A DNA stretch of 64,000 nt from Brugia malayi (taxonomy: Eukaryota > Nematoda > Chromadorea > Rhabditida > Onchocercidae): positions 9,676,187 to 9,740,186 of the forward strand of contig NW_025062475.1 in NCBI RefSeq assembly GCF_000002995.4, given 5' to 3'. The position numbers and the translations under genes were made by a program. Below, in pieces: positions 53,801 to 64,000 of this stretch. The notes under the pieces were generated by a model that saw only the letters and a list, made by a program, of their open reading frames with translations, had not been told where the DNA came from and ran no database searches. The first letter of the stretch is position 1; every line of letters begins with the position of its first letter.

Positions 53801-55938
53801 AGAATTTAGATCGATATTTTTCTAACATTTGCTATCCAGAAATACATCAAAAATTTTCTTCAATTTTCATATTTATTTTCTATGCTCAATCTCCCACTCT
53901 TCCTTCGATGTTTTCCTATTTTCAGGATGTCAATTACTGAAGAGAGTTATGCCATAATGTAAATCCAAACATCTACTTCACACATACTTATTAGTATTTC
54001 AGTGTAACGACTAACCAACCATTAACGAAAATGATTTTTACTTTAATACACGAATTGAAGCTTTTATCAATTCAACTTGAATATTTCCTTTAAATTTATG
54101 AACTGACTGCCGGAATTTATCAGAATCATTTAGCACTGGTTAATCCATAAAAGTCAACAGATGGTATTTATGACTCAAATATTCCTTTAAATCAATTCAT
54201 GAAAACAAATATTGATTTCTTTTTTTCATTAACAACATTTAAACAACTTATATTCTGCTCATATTATTAACTTATACTTCCAGAAAGGAATATTTTCTCA
54301 AAATTTTTGGAAATATTATTTCCAAACCTGCCCATCATTCGCCATTGATTTACTTCATTTAATAAACCATTAAATTTCACTACATTGACAATCTTTACAT
54401 CCAAAACAAGTCCTACGCAGTGGGGAAATTAATTGCCAGTCTATTATTAAAAAAGTGGGCATTAAAATATCATAACTTTTATAGATCTCAATATTCCAAT
54501 TATTGCAGTCATATTAAACTACGAATATACAGTTTCCAACTTTCGATAATACAAGCAACTTCATGAAAATAAGACGGAAAGCCATCATTTGAAAGCAATA
54601 TAATTACTAACTTCATAAATCTGAAGAAAAATTGCAGTGTGAACCCAAGCATGCATTGAAATGTGCTAAGCAATTTGCTTCTCTTTAATTTAACAATCTA
54701 CAAATTATCATCAAAAGAATTCTAACAATAAAAAATGGGAAATTTACCATACCTTCCGTCTTGAAATTGCCCCTGATGCTTCCAATACTTTGTACCAAAA
54801 GACAGAAAACGGAAAAGACCGATATCTTTGGGAAGATTAAAAAATAATCGATAACATCCGTTATACAAAAACTACTGACAAAGAGAAAGTCCTACTTGAT
54901 AAAGTGATTATTTAAACTTTTGGTAATTAACAATAAAATCATGTGCAGATCAATAAAAAGAAATATCTTATTTTTTTTGGAAAAAAAAATATAAGGACTA
55001 ATAAATTTCATTGCGAAAATTTAATATTGACAAAATTATAAAGAAAAAAGAATTATATTTTTCTTGGGAATAAAATTTATGACATTTCATTTAATGAATA
55101 TATCAGAATCAACTGTTAGATATTTTCGATAAACAACTCTCTACTTCGATGAGAAAATTTCAGAAAATAATTTGATTAAAATGAATCATTTGAGAATAGT
55201 TAGATATACATATATATGCAAATTCATCAGTGCTATGCAGCATAGATATGGATTTCAATTAAGACATTTCATGAGATAGCATATTCAATAAATAAACCAT
55301 TTAATTCTCATTCAAATAAATCTATCACTCTTCTTGATTGAAAAATATTATTGTATACAGATTTCGCGAAAAAAAATGTCCAAAAATTATTATACAATTA
55401 GCAGTATGAGAAAAAACTTCATCGTCACTAAAATTTTTCATTTTTGTAGTTCAAAAACTTTAATGTATTTAAAAGCAGTGAAATGTCACACATATGAGAA
55501 AAGAAAAATGAAAAAATCTTTTTGCAAACAAGACTTCAATATTTGAAAGTTGCAAATTTTTGCAAAATTTATCAAACTTTCTGAAAAAACAGAAATCATT
55601 TTGCAAATGTGTCAATTTTCTCCCACAATGAATGGTGCACATTTAATGCACAATAACTGACACGAGCATAACTGACACACATTCCGTATCATAAGTAACA
55701 TTTAAACAATAAAATCTATGCTTGAAAAGAAGACAGAATTCCTGAATCCTTCTCCTCCCAAAAAAAAAAGTATCTTAACGTTCCTTCCCATTCATTTCCG
55801 CTCTCTCATATCTACATCTCGAACAAGAAAGAAACAAACCAAATTTACCTAAACACAAACCTGAATCATATAAAGTTGAGCGATACGATATTCGTTGACA
55901 GTAAGAGGTAACAGAATACGATATTCCTTTATCAACAT
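44846..55938 (-). CDS. PITPNM/RdgB (Nir) membrane-associated phosphatidylinositol transfer protein
   Basis: Twenty exons (high to low): 55938-55861, 53517-53385, 52541-52338, 52130-51961, 51842-51684, 51638-51471, 51362-51105, 50564-50337, 48809-48528, 48490-48099, 48037-47992, 47911-47815, 47670-47508, 47206-47054, 46715-46601, 46454-46245, 45971-45756, 45592-45462, 45360-45088, 44921-44846; in frame, 1183 aa (human PITPNM1 about 1244). Residues 1-248 are the PITP lipid-transfer domain (HEEAWNAYPHTKTRYSSPF, PIMCAYKLCRVEFRFWG, AWVWQDEWHDLT). A candidate FFAT motif (YFDCVD) lies near 325-330. The DDHD region follows (FLLGCPLAFVL, YYSIDACGARLEP, RIDHIL, HASYWESDD), then the LNS2 domain (FSVDGSLTASVSV, IIYITARPDM, AAYGSSKDVSVYSS). 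The protein transfers PI and phosphatidic acid at ER-plasma membrane contacts. The intron after exon 15 has a GC donor (AAG|GCAAGT). Exon 10 may be split or read through. Confidence 0.9.
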
Positions 55939-55962
55939 TGCTTTGGTAGTAAGTAACTGTAG

Positions 55963-56012
55963 TGATAATAGTAGTAGTAGTAGTAGTAGTAATAGTAGTG
56001 ATAGAAGTAGTA
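55963..56012. repeat. AGT trinucleotide microsatellite
   Basis: About 16 mostly perfect AGT units with AAT and GAT interruptions, 25-75 bp upstream of the PITPNM-type start codon (which is on the opposite strand). Confidence 0.92.
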
Positions 56013-56299
56013 ATATTAGTAACAGAAGTAGAAATAAATCAGAAAAATCTTTTTTTTCAGAAAATCAAACAAATAATTGGCAGAATTGTCCCAATTTAAT
56101 CATTCAAAATCGCTAGCTGCAAATTTCGTTTTGTTTTTCATTTATCTTCTTTCTTTTTTTTTTTTTTTTTATTAAGAAATACTTTAATTATTTTCATCTA
56201 TTAATTGATTTTTTAGTAATTAATTTTGAAACGATTTATGACAAAAACATGAAATTCTAGTAATATTAATCATTCGCACATCATCATATCAGTTCTCAG

Positions 56300-56775
56300 C
56301 AAGAAGGAGAAATGAAGTGGTAATTAAACAACCATAAGGAGGGGGACTGAAGTGATAAGCGGAAGAAAGATGGAGAAGGAAGGGGAAAAGAAGGAGTGGA
56401 AAGACGAAGAAAGGGAATGCTTAGAAAGAGAAAGGACAGAGGGGAAAAAAGCAAATTATATATTTTATAATTTGTGGGGTAAATATATTATATTGGATCA
56501 AGAACCATCAAAAAATGATGAATGACTGATTGTGTTGCACAGAAATATGGATGGAACCACGCGGAAGAGTGAGAGGGAATGAGGAGGGAGAAAGACAAAT
56601 ATTCATGTGAACCTTAGCTTTTAAGGCCTTTCTAGCTGCATTTCATCATCGATATTCTCTTACTCTTCTTAGGCATTTCTTCCTACAATATTTTCTCTTC
56701 CATCCTTTTTCCTTCACCAACCGACAATTTCCTCTCCTTTTCTCTTTGCTCTTCCATCTGAATTTCAATACCTGA
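56300..56775. other. Purine-rich tract followed by pyrimidine-rich tract
   Basis: On the plus strand 56300-56456 and 56541-56600 are dominated by G and A (GGAGGGGGA, GAAGGGGAAAAG), and 56640-56775 by C and T (CTTACTCTTCTT, CCTCTCCTTTTCTC). The two tracts face each other across about 40 bases. Confidence 0.7.
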
Positions 56776-58352
56776 AAGTATTTTTTTTTTTCTTTTTACT
56801 TAGCATATTTTCAGGCTTATTCCTCTCCTTTTTTACCCAAATAGTTTATAGGTAACTTTTTTCCCACTATAACTTAAGGTTAAGGCAAAATTTTGAAAAA
56901 GAATAGAAAGGGAAACATCTACTGCAAAACTAGTAATTAAAAAGGAAAATTAAAAGCTGAAATTTTCTCCTTCATCCATTTCAAAGTTTGTCCGAATATT
57001 TTCCCTGTTCAATTCCGGTCCTTCCATTATTAACTGTTGCATCAATGAGGAGATGAGTTTGCTTCGAAAAATATGTAAACTATAGAGGTGAAATGCTGAG
57101 AAAGAAGACATCCATATTTTCGTTTTTATCATCCTTTCAGCTTTCTAATTTGTTCCTTTAAAACTTCGTTAATAAGGATAGGATAAAAGGAATCAAAAAA
57201 GAGAGAGGAAAAAAAAAAAAAAAAAAGGATCTAAAGAGGGAGAACATAACACGGCATGCTGCAAAAATAACTGTTGAAAAGTTATGACATCACATGAAGT
57301 AAAAAAAGAAAATGTATTTTACATAAACAAAATACGGTATTTATGATCGAAATGTATCATCCGCCCCATTCACATTATATAACTGTAACAGAAATAAATC
57401 ACTGGACAAGAAATAGGGAAAATAATATTTTCTCTCTTTCTCCCATTTTCAAAATTTTAAACTAACAATCCTTATTTCAATTTCTTTCAATTCATTTTAT
57501 ACCACAAACTGTTTGCAGGTTTTATGCTGAAATAAAAAAAAAATGCAATATGAATCTGTATTAACTGTTTACAAATTTTTAATTTCTGATAATTCTTGTG
57601 ATTATATTTTAGCCAAAATAAGAAACTGCGGTTTTTAGCGTATTTTATTATATTTTAATTTAGGATAGATATACACACACATATATATATTTCAATGATC
57701 AGCCATAAATTATGAAGGAATTTCCTGGCAACTCAATCATTTTGATGTAAATTTAGATAAAATTAAATGAACCAAGTAATAACAGTTGAATAAATTGCAG
57801 AAGAAAAAAGAGAGGAAAGAATGAGTAAGGGAAAATAGGAAGTGGGAATTACATTGGCGGTCATTCTCTCCATCTATTCATTTGACTGTTTATGGAAATT
57901 CAAGGAGGAATAGGTCAGTTTCTTATCAATATTCCAAGGCTCTATTTCATTCCTCGTCTATCAGGCATTCAGTTCAGAGTCCCAGCATACCGGACATCAG
58001 TTACTGATCGAGATAAAAACGAAATAAACTACAACTCCCACACCTAACACATCTCAGCAATCAAATCAAAATTTCCATTCAATTTCAGCGGCCGGACCGT
58101 CTTTTCAGATGGACGGGCTGCAAATTTTATTTCCCTATTTGTTTGAAGTTTAATGGCACTAATGAATTTGATGGCTTAGATTTCCACTTTAAGTTTCGCA
58201 GTTTCTGGTTTCTGCTTCATCATTTGTCTGATTATTTTGAGTGCTTAAGCTTATTGATTCAGACATATATGTTTTATACGTTTAAGCAATTATAAAGTTT
58301 ACTTAAAATATTGTTTTAATTTTAAGCAGACAATTACTGCATTTATTTGTAT

Positions 58353-58361
58353 TTATTGCAG
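58353..58361 (+). promoter_or_regulatory. Candidate trans-splice or cis-splice acceptor before PP4 ATG
   Basis: A nematode-type acceptor (TTATTGCAG) lies 11 nt before the chosen ATG of the PP4 gene. No upstream exon of matching phase was found, so SL addition here is plausible but unproven. Confidence 0.4.
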
Positions 58362-58372
58362 AAGATTTTGAT

Positions 58373-61087
58373 ATGGTAATGAATGCAGATGAAACATTAC
58401 CTTCGATGTTACCTTCAACACCAACTTCTGTTACTGTGAATGACTTGGATAGGTTAATATCAGTTTTTATTTTGAATTTCATTAAAATTGAATGTTCATG
58501 AACTTTCACATTGATATATTGCACTGTTTGCCTTTTCGAGTTACATAATTTAGTCATGATTTACCAGCGATAATTTTAAGACAAATCGAAACATTGATGA
58601 GGTGTGAATGTATCTCAGAGCAAGAAGTAAAATCATTGTGTGCCAAAGCACGTGAAATCCTTTTACAGGAAGGCAACGTGCAAGTTGTTGATTCTCCTGT
58701 TACGGTAATCTTTCGTTTTTCTCTTTAATTTCTTTAATTCTTTAAACCTGTCTTAATGATTTTGTAATACGCTTTCATAATACCAGTAGTTGTGTTATTT
58801 AGTATTATATCAGTTAGATCATTAGCATAGTTAATTGTGTCAAATTTTTTATGATATAGAACCATTTATTGTTGACGAAAGTATTAATCTGTTAAATAAC
58901 CAAATTAGCAAAAAGAATGACAAAAATATATGAAGCTGCTGACGACTTGTTACATCCGGGCTACTTATACATAACCAAAGATTTACGAATCATTTATGCT
59001 CTTTTATGCTTAGGAATCAAAAAGCACTTTTATGATTAGAGAGATATTTAGATATGTGGCGATATCCATGGTCAGTTTTACGATTTAATGGAATTATTCA
59101 GGGTTGGTGGCCAGGTTCCTGACACTAATTATCTTTTCCTCGGCGACTTTGTTGATCGTGGTTTTTATTCTGTTGAGGTTAAGTTGCTGCTTTTGTTCAT
59201 CAGTGCTTTGGTCATCACAGTCGAACTTTATTTTTTCTTACATTTTTAATATTAGTTCTAAGTATGAATTCGTAAACACTAATGAAACCAAATTAATTTT
59301 ATTTGATGCAGCCATATACCGGATTTTGTTCAAACCACTTTAAACTTGTTGTCCTTTAAAGCTTGTTATATTTATTTCCCTTTTGAACTAAATACCTTAT
59401 TTAACGTGCTCTGTTTCGAACTTAATACATAAGTTATTTTTTATCTTTCAAATTAGCATTCATTTCTTAAATAGAAATTTCGATATCCATTTAATCTTTT
59501 TGCGGCATCGGCATTTACTACATAAGTTTTTATGTTATAGTACTTTAGTAACATAAACTTACACTATTTTATACAATGCTCTTGGTTTTAATCACATTTT
59601 ACTGATTGTAATTTTTCAGACATTTCTGTTACTATTAGCCTTAAAAGTGCGATATCCCGATAGGATGATGCTGATAAGAGGGAATCATGAATCGCGACAA
59701 ATAACTCAAGTGTATGGATTTTACGACGAATGCTTGAGGAAATACGGTTCATCAGCCGTATGGAGGTACGTTTTTGAATTTTGACTTATGCTTACCTTGG
59801 AAAAAAGAACGTTGGTTTTCATAGCAACATTGAATGTCTATTTGCTTTTTATTTTATGTTGCAACTGATCCCTGCTTCAGGTGTTGCACTGAAGTATTCG
59901 ATTGTCTAAGTCTTTCTGCAGTTATTGCGGGTAAGGTATTTTGTGTGCATGGTGGCTTATCACCATCAATACAAAATCTTGATCAAATCAGGACGATCGA
60001 TAGGAAGCAAGAGGTTAATACTCTGCATTTCCATTGTCTTACGTAGATATTTCTTGGGATGTATTTTTAATAAGCTACTTAGTTATTCAGGTTTTGGTTT
60101 TCAGGTACCTCATGATGGCCCAATGTGTGATTTGTTATGGTCAGATCCTGAGGAGAGTGTCGGTTGGGGTGTTAGTCCTCGAGGTGCTGGCTATCTATTC
60201 GGCTCTGACGTTGTTAAGGCTAGTTTCTCCAGCTTGCATGTTTATCTATTATTTTTCTATATAGAAGAAATAGTCATTTAAAATAATTTTTTGAATTCAT
60301 TCCGAAATGGAAGAGAATTTTCTGTGCCAGTTTTGAGAAATTATTTGTTATCATCTTCTACTGTTTGAAGTTTTCATGATGTCTTATTCTTTAGTCATTA
60401 GAGGCTTATTCTCTGATAAACGATTAGTTTAGGCTTTCTGTCAAGCAAATGGTGTAGATTTGATTTGTCGGGCTCACCAGCTTGTTATGGAAGGTTATAA
60501 ATGGCATTTCGGTGAAACGGTTTTAACGGTCTGGTCGGCACCTAATTATTGCTACCGGTAATGTTGGTTTTTCTTTGTAAAATTCTTTCTTTTTTTGGAG
60601 ATTGCATTAATCAAAAATAATTTTTCATCTCCAGTTAGATTGACTTCTTCATTAACACTGAAATTGCAATTTTCTAATTAATAGCACTTACAGATGTGGG
60701 AATGTAGCGGCTATTTTGGAACTTGATGAACAACTAAACAAAGATTTCACCATTTTCGAAGCTGCACCACAGGTTTATTCATCAACTTTTTTTTCTTGAT
60801 AAAATTTGAAAATTTAGAGATTAGAAGAAATTCTTCGCATCATACGATCTTTTTTCTGACCATTAAGATTTGATATCTTTTGTAATTTAACACTCACTTT
60901 CTATACATGGCTAATATGCCACAAGGAATTGAATTTCAAGTTACATAGAGAATTAATTGGGAACTAAAATCAATTTAACGCAGGTATTAGAAATGACTAA
61001 TTTCAACAAATTAACTCTTATGTACTTTTTTTGCAGGAAAATCGCGGTGCTCCAGCGAAAAAGCCTCAGCCGGACTACTTTCTGTGA
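58373..61087 (+). CDS. pph-4: Serine/threonine protein phosphatase 4 catalytic subunit (PP4c)
   Basis: Nine exons: 58373-58452, 58581-58704, 59052-59177, 59620-59765, 59881-60013, 60105-60218, 60433-60557, 60694-60772, 61037-61087; 325 aa. All metallophosphatase motifs are present: GDIHG (71-75), GDFVDRG (99-105), RGNHE (130-134), [23 protein letters not shown] and the C-terminal DYFL, whose last Leu is carboxymethylated in PP2A-like enzymes. [15 protein letters not shown] and FEAAPQE closely match PPP4C rather than PP2A or PP6. The N-terminus has about 20 extra Ser/Thr/Pro-containing residues before DLDRQIE, as in some nematode PP4 proteins. The sixth intron has a GC donor (AAG|GCTAGT), needed to keep DVVKAFCQAN. 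PP4 acts in centrosome maturation, meiosis and DNA repair. The start codon is the first in-frame Met after TTGCAG. Confidence 0.93.
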
Positions 61088-62298
61088 AGGCCATTGTATC
61101 CTTTTGATATTATATTGTTATTTGAAATGTAGCTTATTTTTCTTTTCGTAACTTTAAAATTTATAATCAAAGAAGAGAAGCGATAACTCTGTTTCACTTT
61201 TTTTCTCTCTATCACAAGCTTTAATTATTGTTTATAGTACTTTTCATCCACTTACTTATTTTTGAGTTGAAATTGCCACAGGTTTTGATTTTTTTCATTT
61301 TGTAGTACATTCTGATTAATTGACTTACCATCCGTTTTACTGAATGTGATTTAGAAAGGAAAAAGTAGTTTTGAAAAATTCTGTTGACACGCTGTTCTAG
61401 CTGTATAAAGTAACGATCATTCTTTCTTCGAAATGATTGAACCTGAGAATTCACCTTAATGTTCGTTTCGTTTTCTTTTTTTTTTCTCTTTTTTAATTCA
61501 AGATAGCTTTATTTTGCAGTTATCACTGGGTGACGCATTCAGTTTTCATAAACCGATCTGATAAGTTAATATTTCTTGGCTTTTATTACTTCAGAAAGGT
61601 TTAATTCCAAGCATTTTTTTTTTTTGTTTTGTATGTTATGCTACTGGTGATCGTTACTGAAAGATGAGAGGACTTGTGAACTAGGGATAATTTAGTTGTG
61701 TAATTCTAATACTTTCTGGTAAAGTTTCGTAATACACGGCTATTGTTGTTGCTAGATGAAGTCATGGCACAACATATACGTCGTGGAGCGAATCTGCGCT
61801 GCGAATTATACTCTTGATGCTCATTTCAGTTGTTTTTGCTTCTCTCTTTATTGTTTCTAATAATTATGCTGCTTGGGGCAATGCATTACTGGGTTTTTCT
61901 TATGAGTTAATTTCAGATCTTCAGAAACAGTTTAAATTGAACATCCATGTATTATTTTGTGACTTTTCTTTATTCCTCCGTTTATGAGATTTTTAACTCT
62001 TTGTTGTTTTAGATTTTTAGTAGGTTGTATGGGGTTCGAATTAACCTTATAGAATGACTCCACAAAATTATCGATCTATTGCTCTGGAAAGGAAAAAGTG
62101 GAGGGAATGTGCACCATAACATATTGATATATAATCTTAAGATTTATCACCTTAAGGTTATGTATGATTAGTCTTTATGCTACACTAAGTGGTCCCACTG
62201 ACCATTTGCTACTCTAATTGAACTGAATTATCTGAAATGAAAATACTGCGGCACACAAAGCCTAAATTTAAGGGCAATAGCGCTAATTTTAATTGCAG
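61088..62298. other. Intergenic region between PP4c and glutaredoxin genes
   Basis: 1.2 kb with no coding sequence recognised. It contains the PP4 3' UTR and whatever drives the glutaredoxin gene. It is slightly less AT-biased than other gaps. A GGTTCGAA at 62034 is not part of a foldable tRNA. Confidence 0.55.
62290..62298 (+). promoter_or_regulatory. Candidate spliced-leader acceptor abutting the ATG
   Basis: TTAATTGCAG ends exactly one base before the ATG at 62299. In nematodes an acceptor touching the start codon usually means SL trans-splicing. This would make a very short 5' UTR. Confidence 0.5.
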
Positions 62299-63820
62299 AT
62301 GTTTGGCTTGACAAAAATTATTAGGCAAGTTGCATTTCGTGCACCCGGTTCATATCTTTTTTCCTCTGCATCGTCAATACCGTTACCTGAAGCGTTGAAA
62401 ATGCGAATTGAAAATATGATCTCATCTGCTCCGGTAGTAGTTTTCATGAAAGGTACGCAGCTGGAACCAATGTGCGGCTTTAGCAAAAATGTCAAATTGG
62501 TGAGTTCTAGTTAAATATTAAAACAAAATAAGAGATCAGGGGTATTCTAAAAATTTTTTGATGGTAAAGCAGAAGAGAAAAGTTTTAATTGGATTTTTTC
62601 AAGTTAATGAAAAATCAAGTCTATTGACTCCTTCATTCTATGAAGTTGGGATGATCTGATTTATTTAGCTAATGGTGGTAGCCATTTTTACACTCATATA
62701 TGCGATCTGTACTATTTGAGTTTTTGCCATGAGCATATCATGACGACATAAACACTTTTAGCAAGAAAACAGTTCTAGTAATCCTCGGAGACAATTCAGT
62801 TTTTGTGTTGTGTAGCTTTTAAATTTTGAAAAATACTAATTCATCGTAAGTTCAGATAAAAGCGCTTTTATCAGAGTATTACATAACTTGAAAATTTCTC
62901 ATGCTTTCTTTTTGGGATTTTCTTCAGTCTTTTCTTTACAGGTATTAGATTTTCATGAGGTTAAATTCAAAGATTATAACGTACTCGGCGATGATGACCT
63001 AAGAGAAGGTATTAAAACATATAGTGATTGGCCTACGATACCTCAAGTAAGCTAATGTATTGGTTATTTACTTGGCGGTTTTTTCTTTGAAGAGGAAAAG
63101 TGAAGATATAAAAGTAATTTTTTCATCTAGAAACTTGAACTTCTTGAAAAAGATAATGTATTCCGAAAAGGTAGATATGACAATTTCACTTTTATTCTAA
63201 AACCTACAACAGAAAAGTTAAAATTGCCAAATAAATGTTATGTAAACATGTTTCTAACCGTTTCTTTGACCACCAGTGCCATGCATAAATAACTTTAGTT
63301 AATGCTGGGCATTTTCATTTATGGAAAATAAAACGCGTACATCAGAATGAAACATAACGATTCACACCAATTGGTGAAAGAAAAATAATTTTTCTTCTAT
63401 GTTCAACCAACCTGCTTTTTTTTTCTTTTTTCACCTCAAAACATGGAAGCATTTATAAGATATCATAAAATATACACAAATAATGTGCAATGATAAGACA
63501 AATTTCACGAAAAATGAGAGGAAAGAAAAACAATAAATAAAATGAATGGTACCTAATAGAAACGAGCTATGTATTTTTTCCCTTTAAAAGAATATATTTT
63601 CTAATCTGCATACTCTCTGTAACAAATATAAAGTAAGGAAAAGGAAAATAAAATTATATAAATTCTCTTTTAGGTTTACGTGAATGGCAACTTCATAGGT
63701 GGTTGTGATATTCTTGTTCAAATGCACAAAAAGGGTGAAATAACGGACCTCTTCGAGAAAGAAGGTATAAAAACACGATTTTCGAATGCTTTAAACGACG
63801 AAATAAAAACATTAGGATGA
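62299..63820 (+). CDS. glrx-5: Mitochondrial monothiol glutaredoxin, CGFS type (GLRX5-like)
   Basis: Three exons, 62299-62499, 62942-63046 and 63674-63820, give 150 aa (human GLRX5 157). Residues 1-26 ([19 protein letters not shown], then LFSSASS) look like a mitochondrial presequence: Arg/Lys and Ser, no acids. The fold follows with VVVFMKGT (46-53; Lys51 is the expected glutathione-binding Lys), the active site CGFS at 59-62, WPTIPQVYVNG (97-107) and GGCDI (111-115). These proteins carry a glutathione-bound [2Fe-2S] cluster and pass it on during mitochondrial Fe-S cluster assembly. The start was chosen because it directly follows TTGCAG and begins the presequence. It lies on the same strand as PP4c, 1.2 kb downstream. 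The family call is strong; the gene symbol is by homology. Confidence 0.93.
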
Positions 63821-64000
63821 CGTTGCCGAGCGCAATATTTGTGCTACAATTATCGTCATATTATCACAACCAGTACCATCTCCAGCTGTATTTGGTGACA
63901 AGCAGTGATCACAAATCTACAACTAATTTTTTTTTGCGATATTAAGAAGTACAGTTTCCTAATAGCATTGCATATTTATATTGCACTTTTTTGTACTTTG

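Larger units (their letters stand above)
55939..58372. other. Divergent intergenic region (promoters of PITPNM-type and PP4 genes)
   Basis: No conserved coding exon was seen. It holds an AGT microsatellite, a long purine-rich tract followed by a pyrimidine-rich tract, AC/AT dinucleotides (about 57670-57690) and poly-A runs. TTTCAG directly before an ATG near 58117 opens only 14 codons. A TTATTGCAG ending at 58361 lies 11 nt before the PP4 start and could be a trans-splice acceptor. Confidence 0.5.

Noticed and set aside
58117..58161. TTTTCAG followed directly by ATG (14 codons) upstream of PP4c
   Set aside because: Its possible donors do not match the phase of the PP4 exon, so it cannot be the first coding exon.
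62031..62050. GGTTCGAA resembling a tRNA T-loop
   Set aside because: The flanks do not form a T stem or acceptor stem; no cloverleaf.

Overview
The window is AT-rich, intron-dense eukaryotic DNA. Nematode features point to a clade III or filarial-type roundworm: short-to-medium introns ending in TTTCAG, a nematode-type chemoreceptor (Srx-like), an SL1-like spliced-leader sequence, and protein-coding exons scattered in a poly-A/poly-T background. The genus cannot be fixed from sequence alone. All gene models were made by hand from splice consensus, reading phase and remembered family sequences; no alignment was run. Each complete model closes in frame over all its exons, although one junction in the Cys-rich gene remains doubtful.

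Layout. 1-977 (+): last four exons of an FTSJ3/Spb1-type pre-rRNA methyltransferase, cut by the window edge. 2214-10504 (+): 16-exon, 621-aa secreted thioredoxin-fold protein ending in KDEL. 11409-28809 (-): 20-exon, about 1567-aa Cys-rich surface protein with a signal peptide, one unusual LDLa module, many Cys-spaced helical modules and a hydrophobic C-terminal tail. 33544-35671 (-): 7-exon Srx-like GPCR. 44846-55938 (-): 20-exon, 1183-aa PITPNM/RdgB (Nir) lipid-transfer protein. 58373-61087 (+): protein phosphatase 4 catalytic subunit. 62299-63820 (+): mitochondrial CGFS glutaredoxin (GLRX5 type).

The long gaps (28.8-33.5 kb, 35.7-44.8 kb, 55.9-58.4 kb) hold no convincing conserved gene. 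They hold tandem repeats, a diverged segmental duplication near 41-43 kb, purine/pyrimidine tracts, and one 22-nt match to nematode SL1 (20 of 22) at 41022, 51 nt upstream of a small ORF.

There is no gene cluster or pathway in the bacterial sense. Several products do belong to secretory or membrane biology (ER thioredoxin-like protein, Cys-rich surface protein, GPCR, PI-transfer protein). The most unusual points are the SL-like sequence outside any SL gene context, three well-supported GC-AG introns among about 72, and the large Cys-rich protein, for which no family name came to mind.
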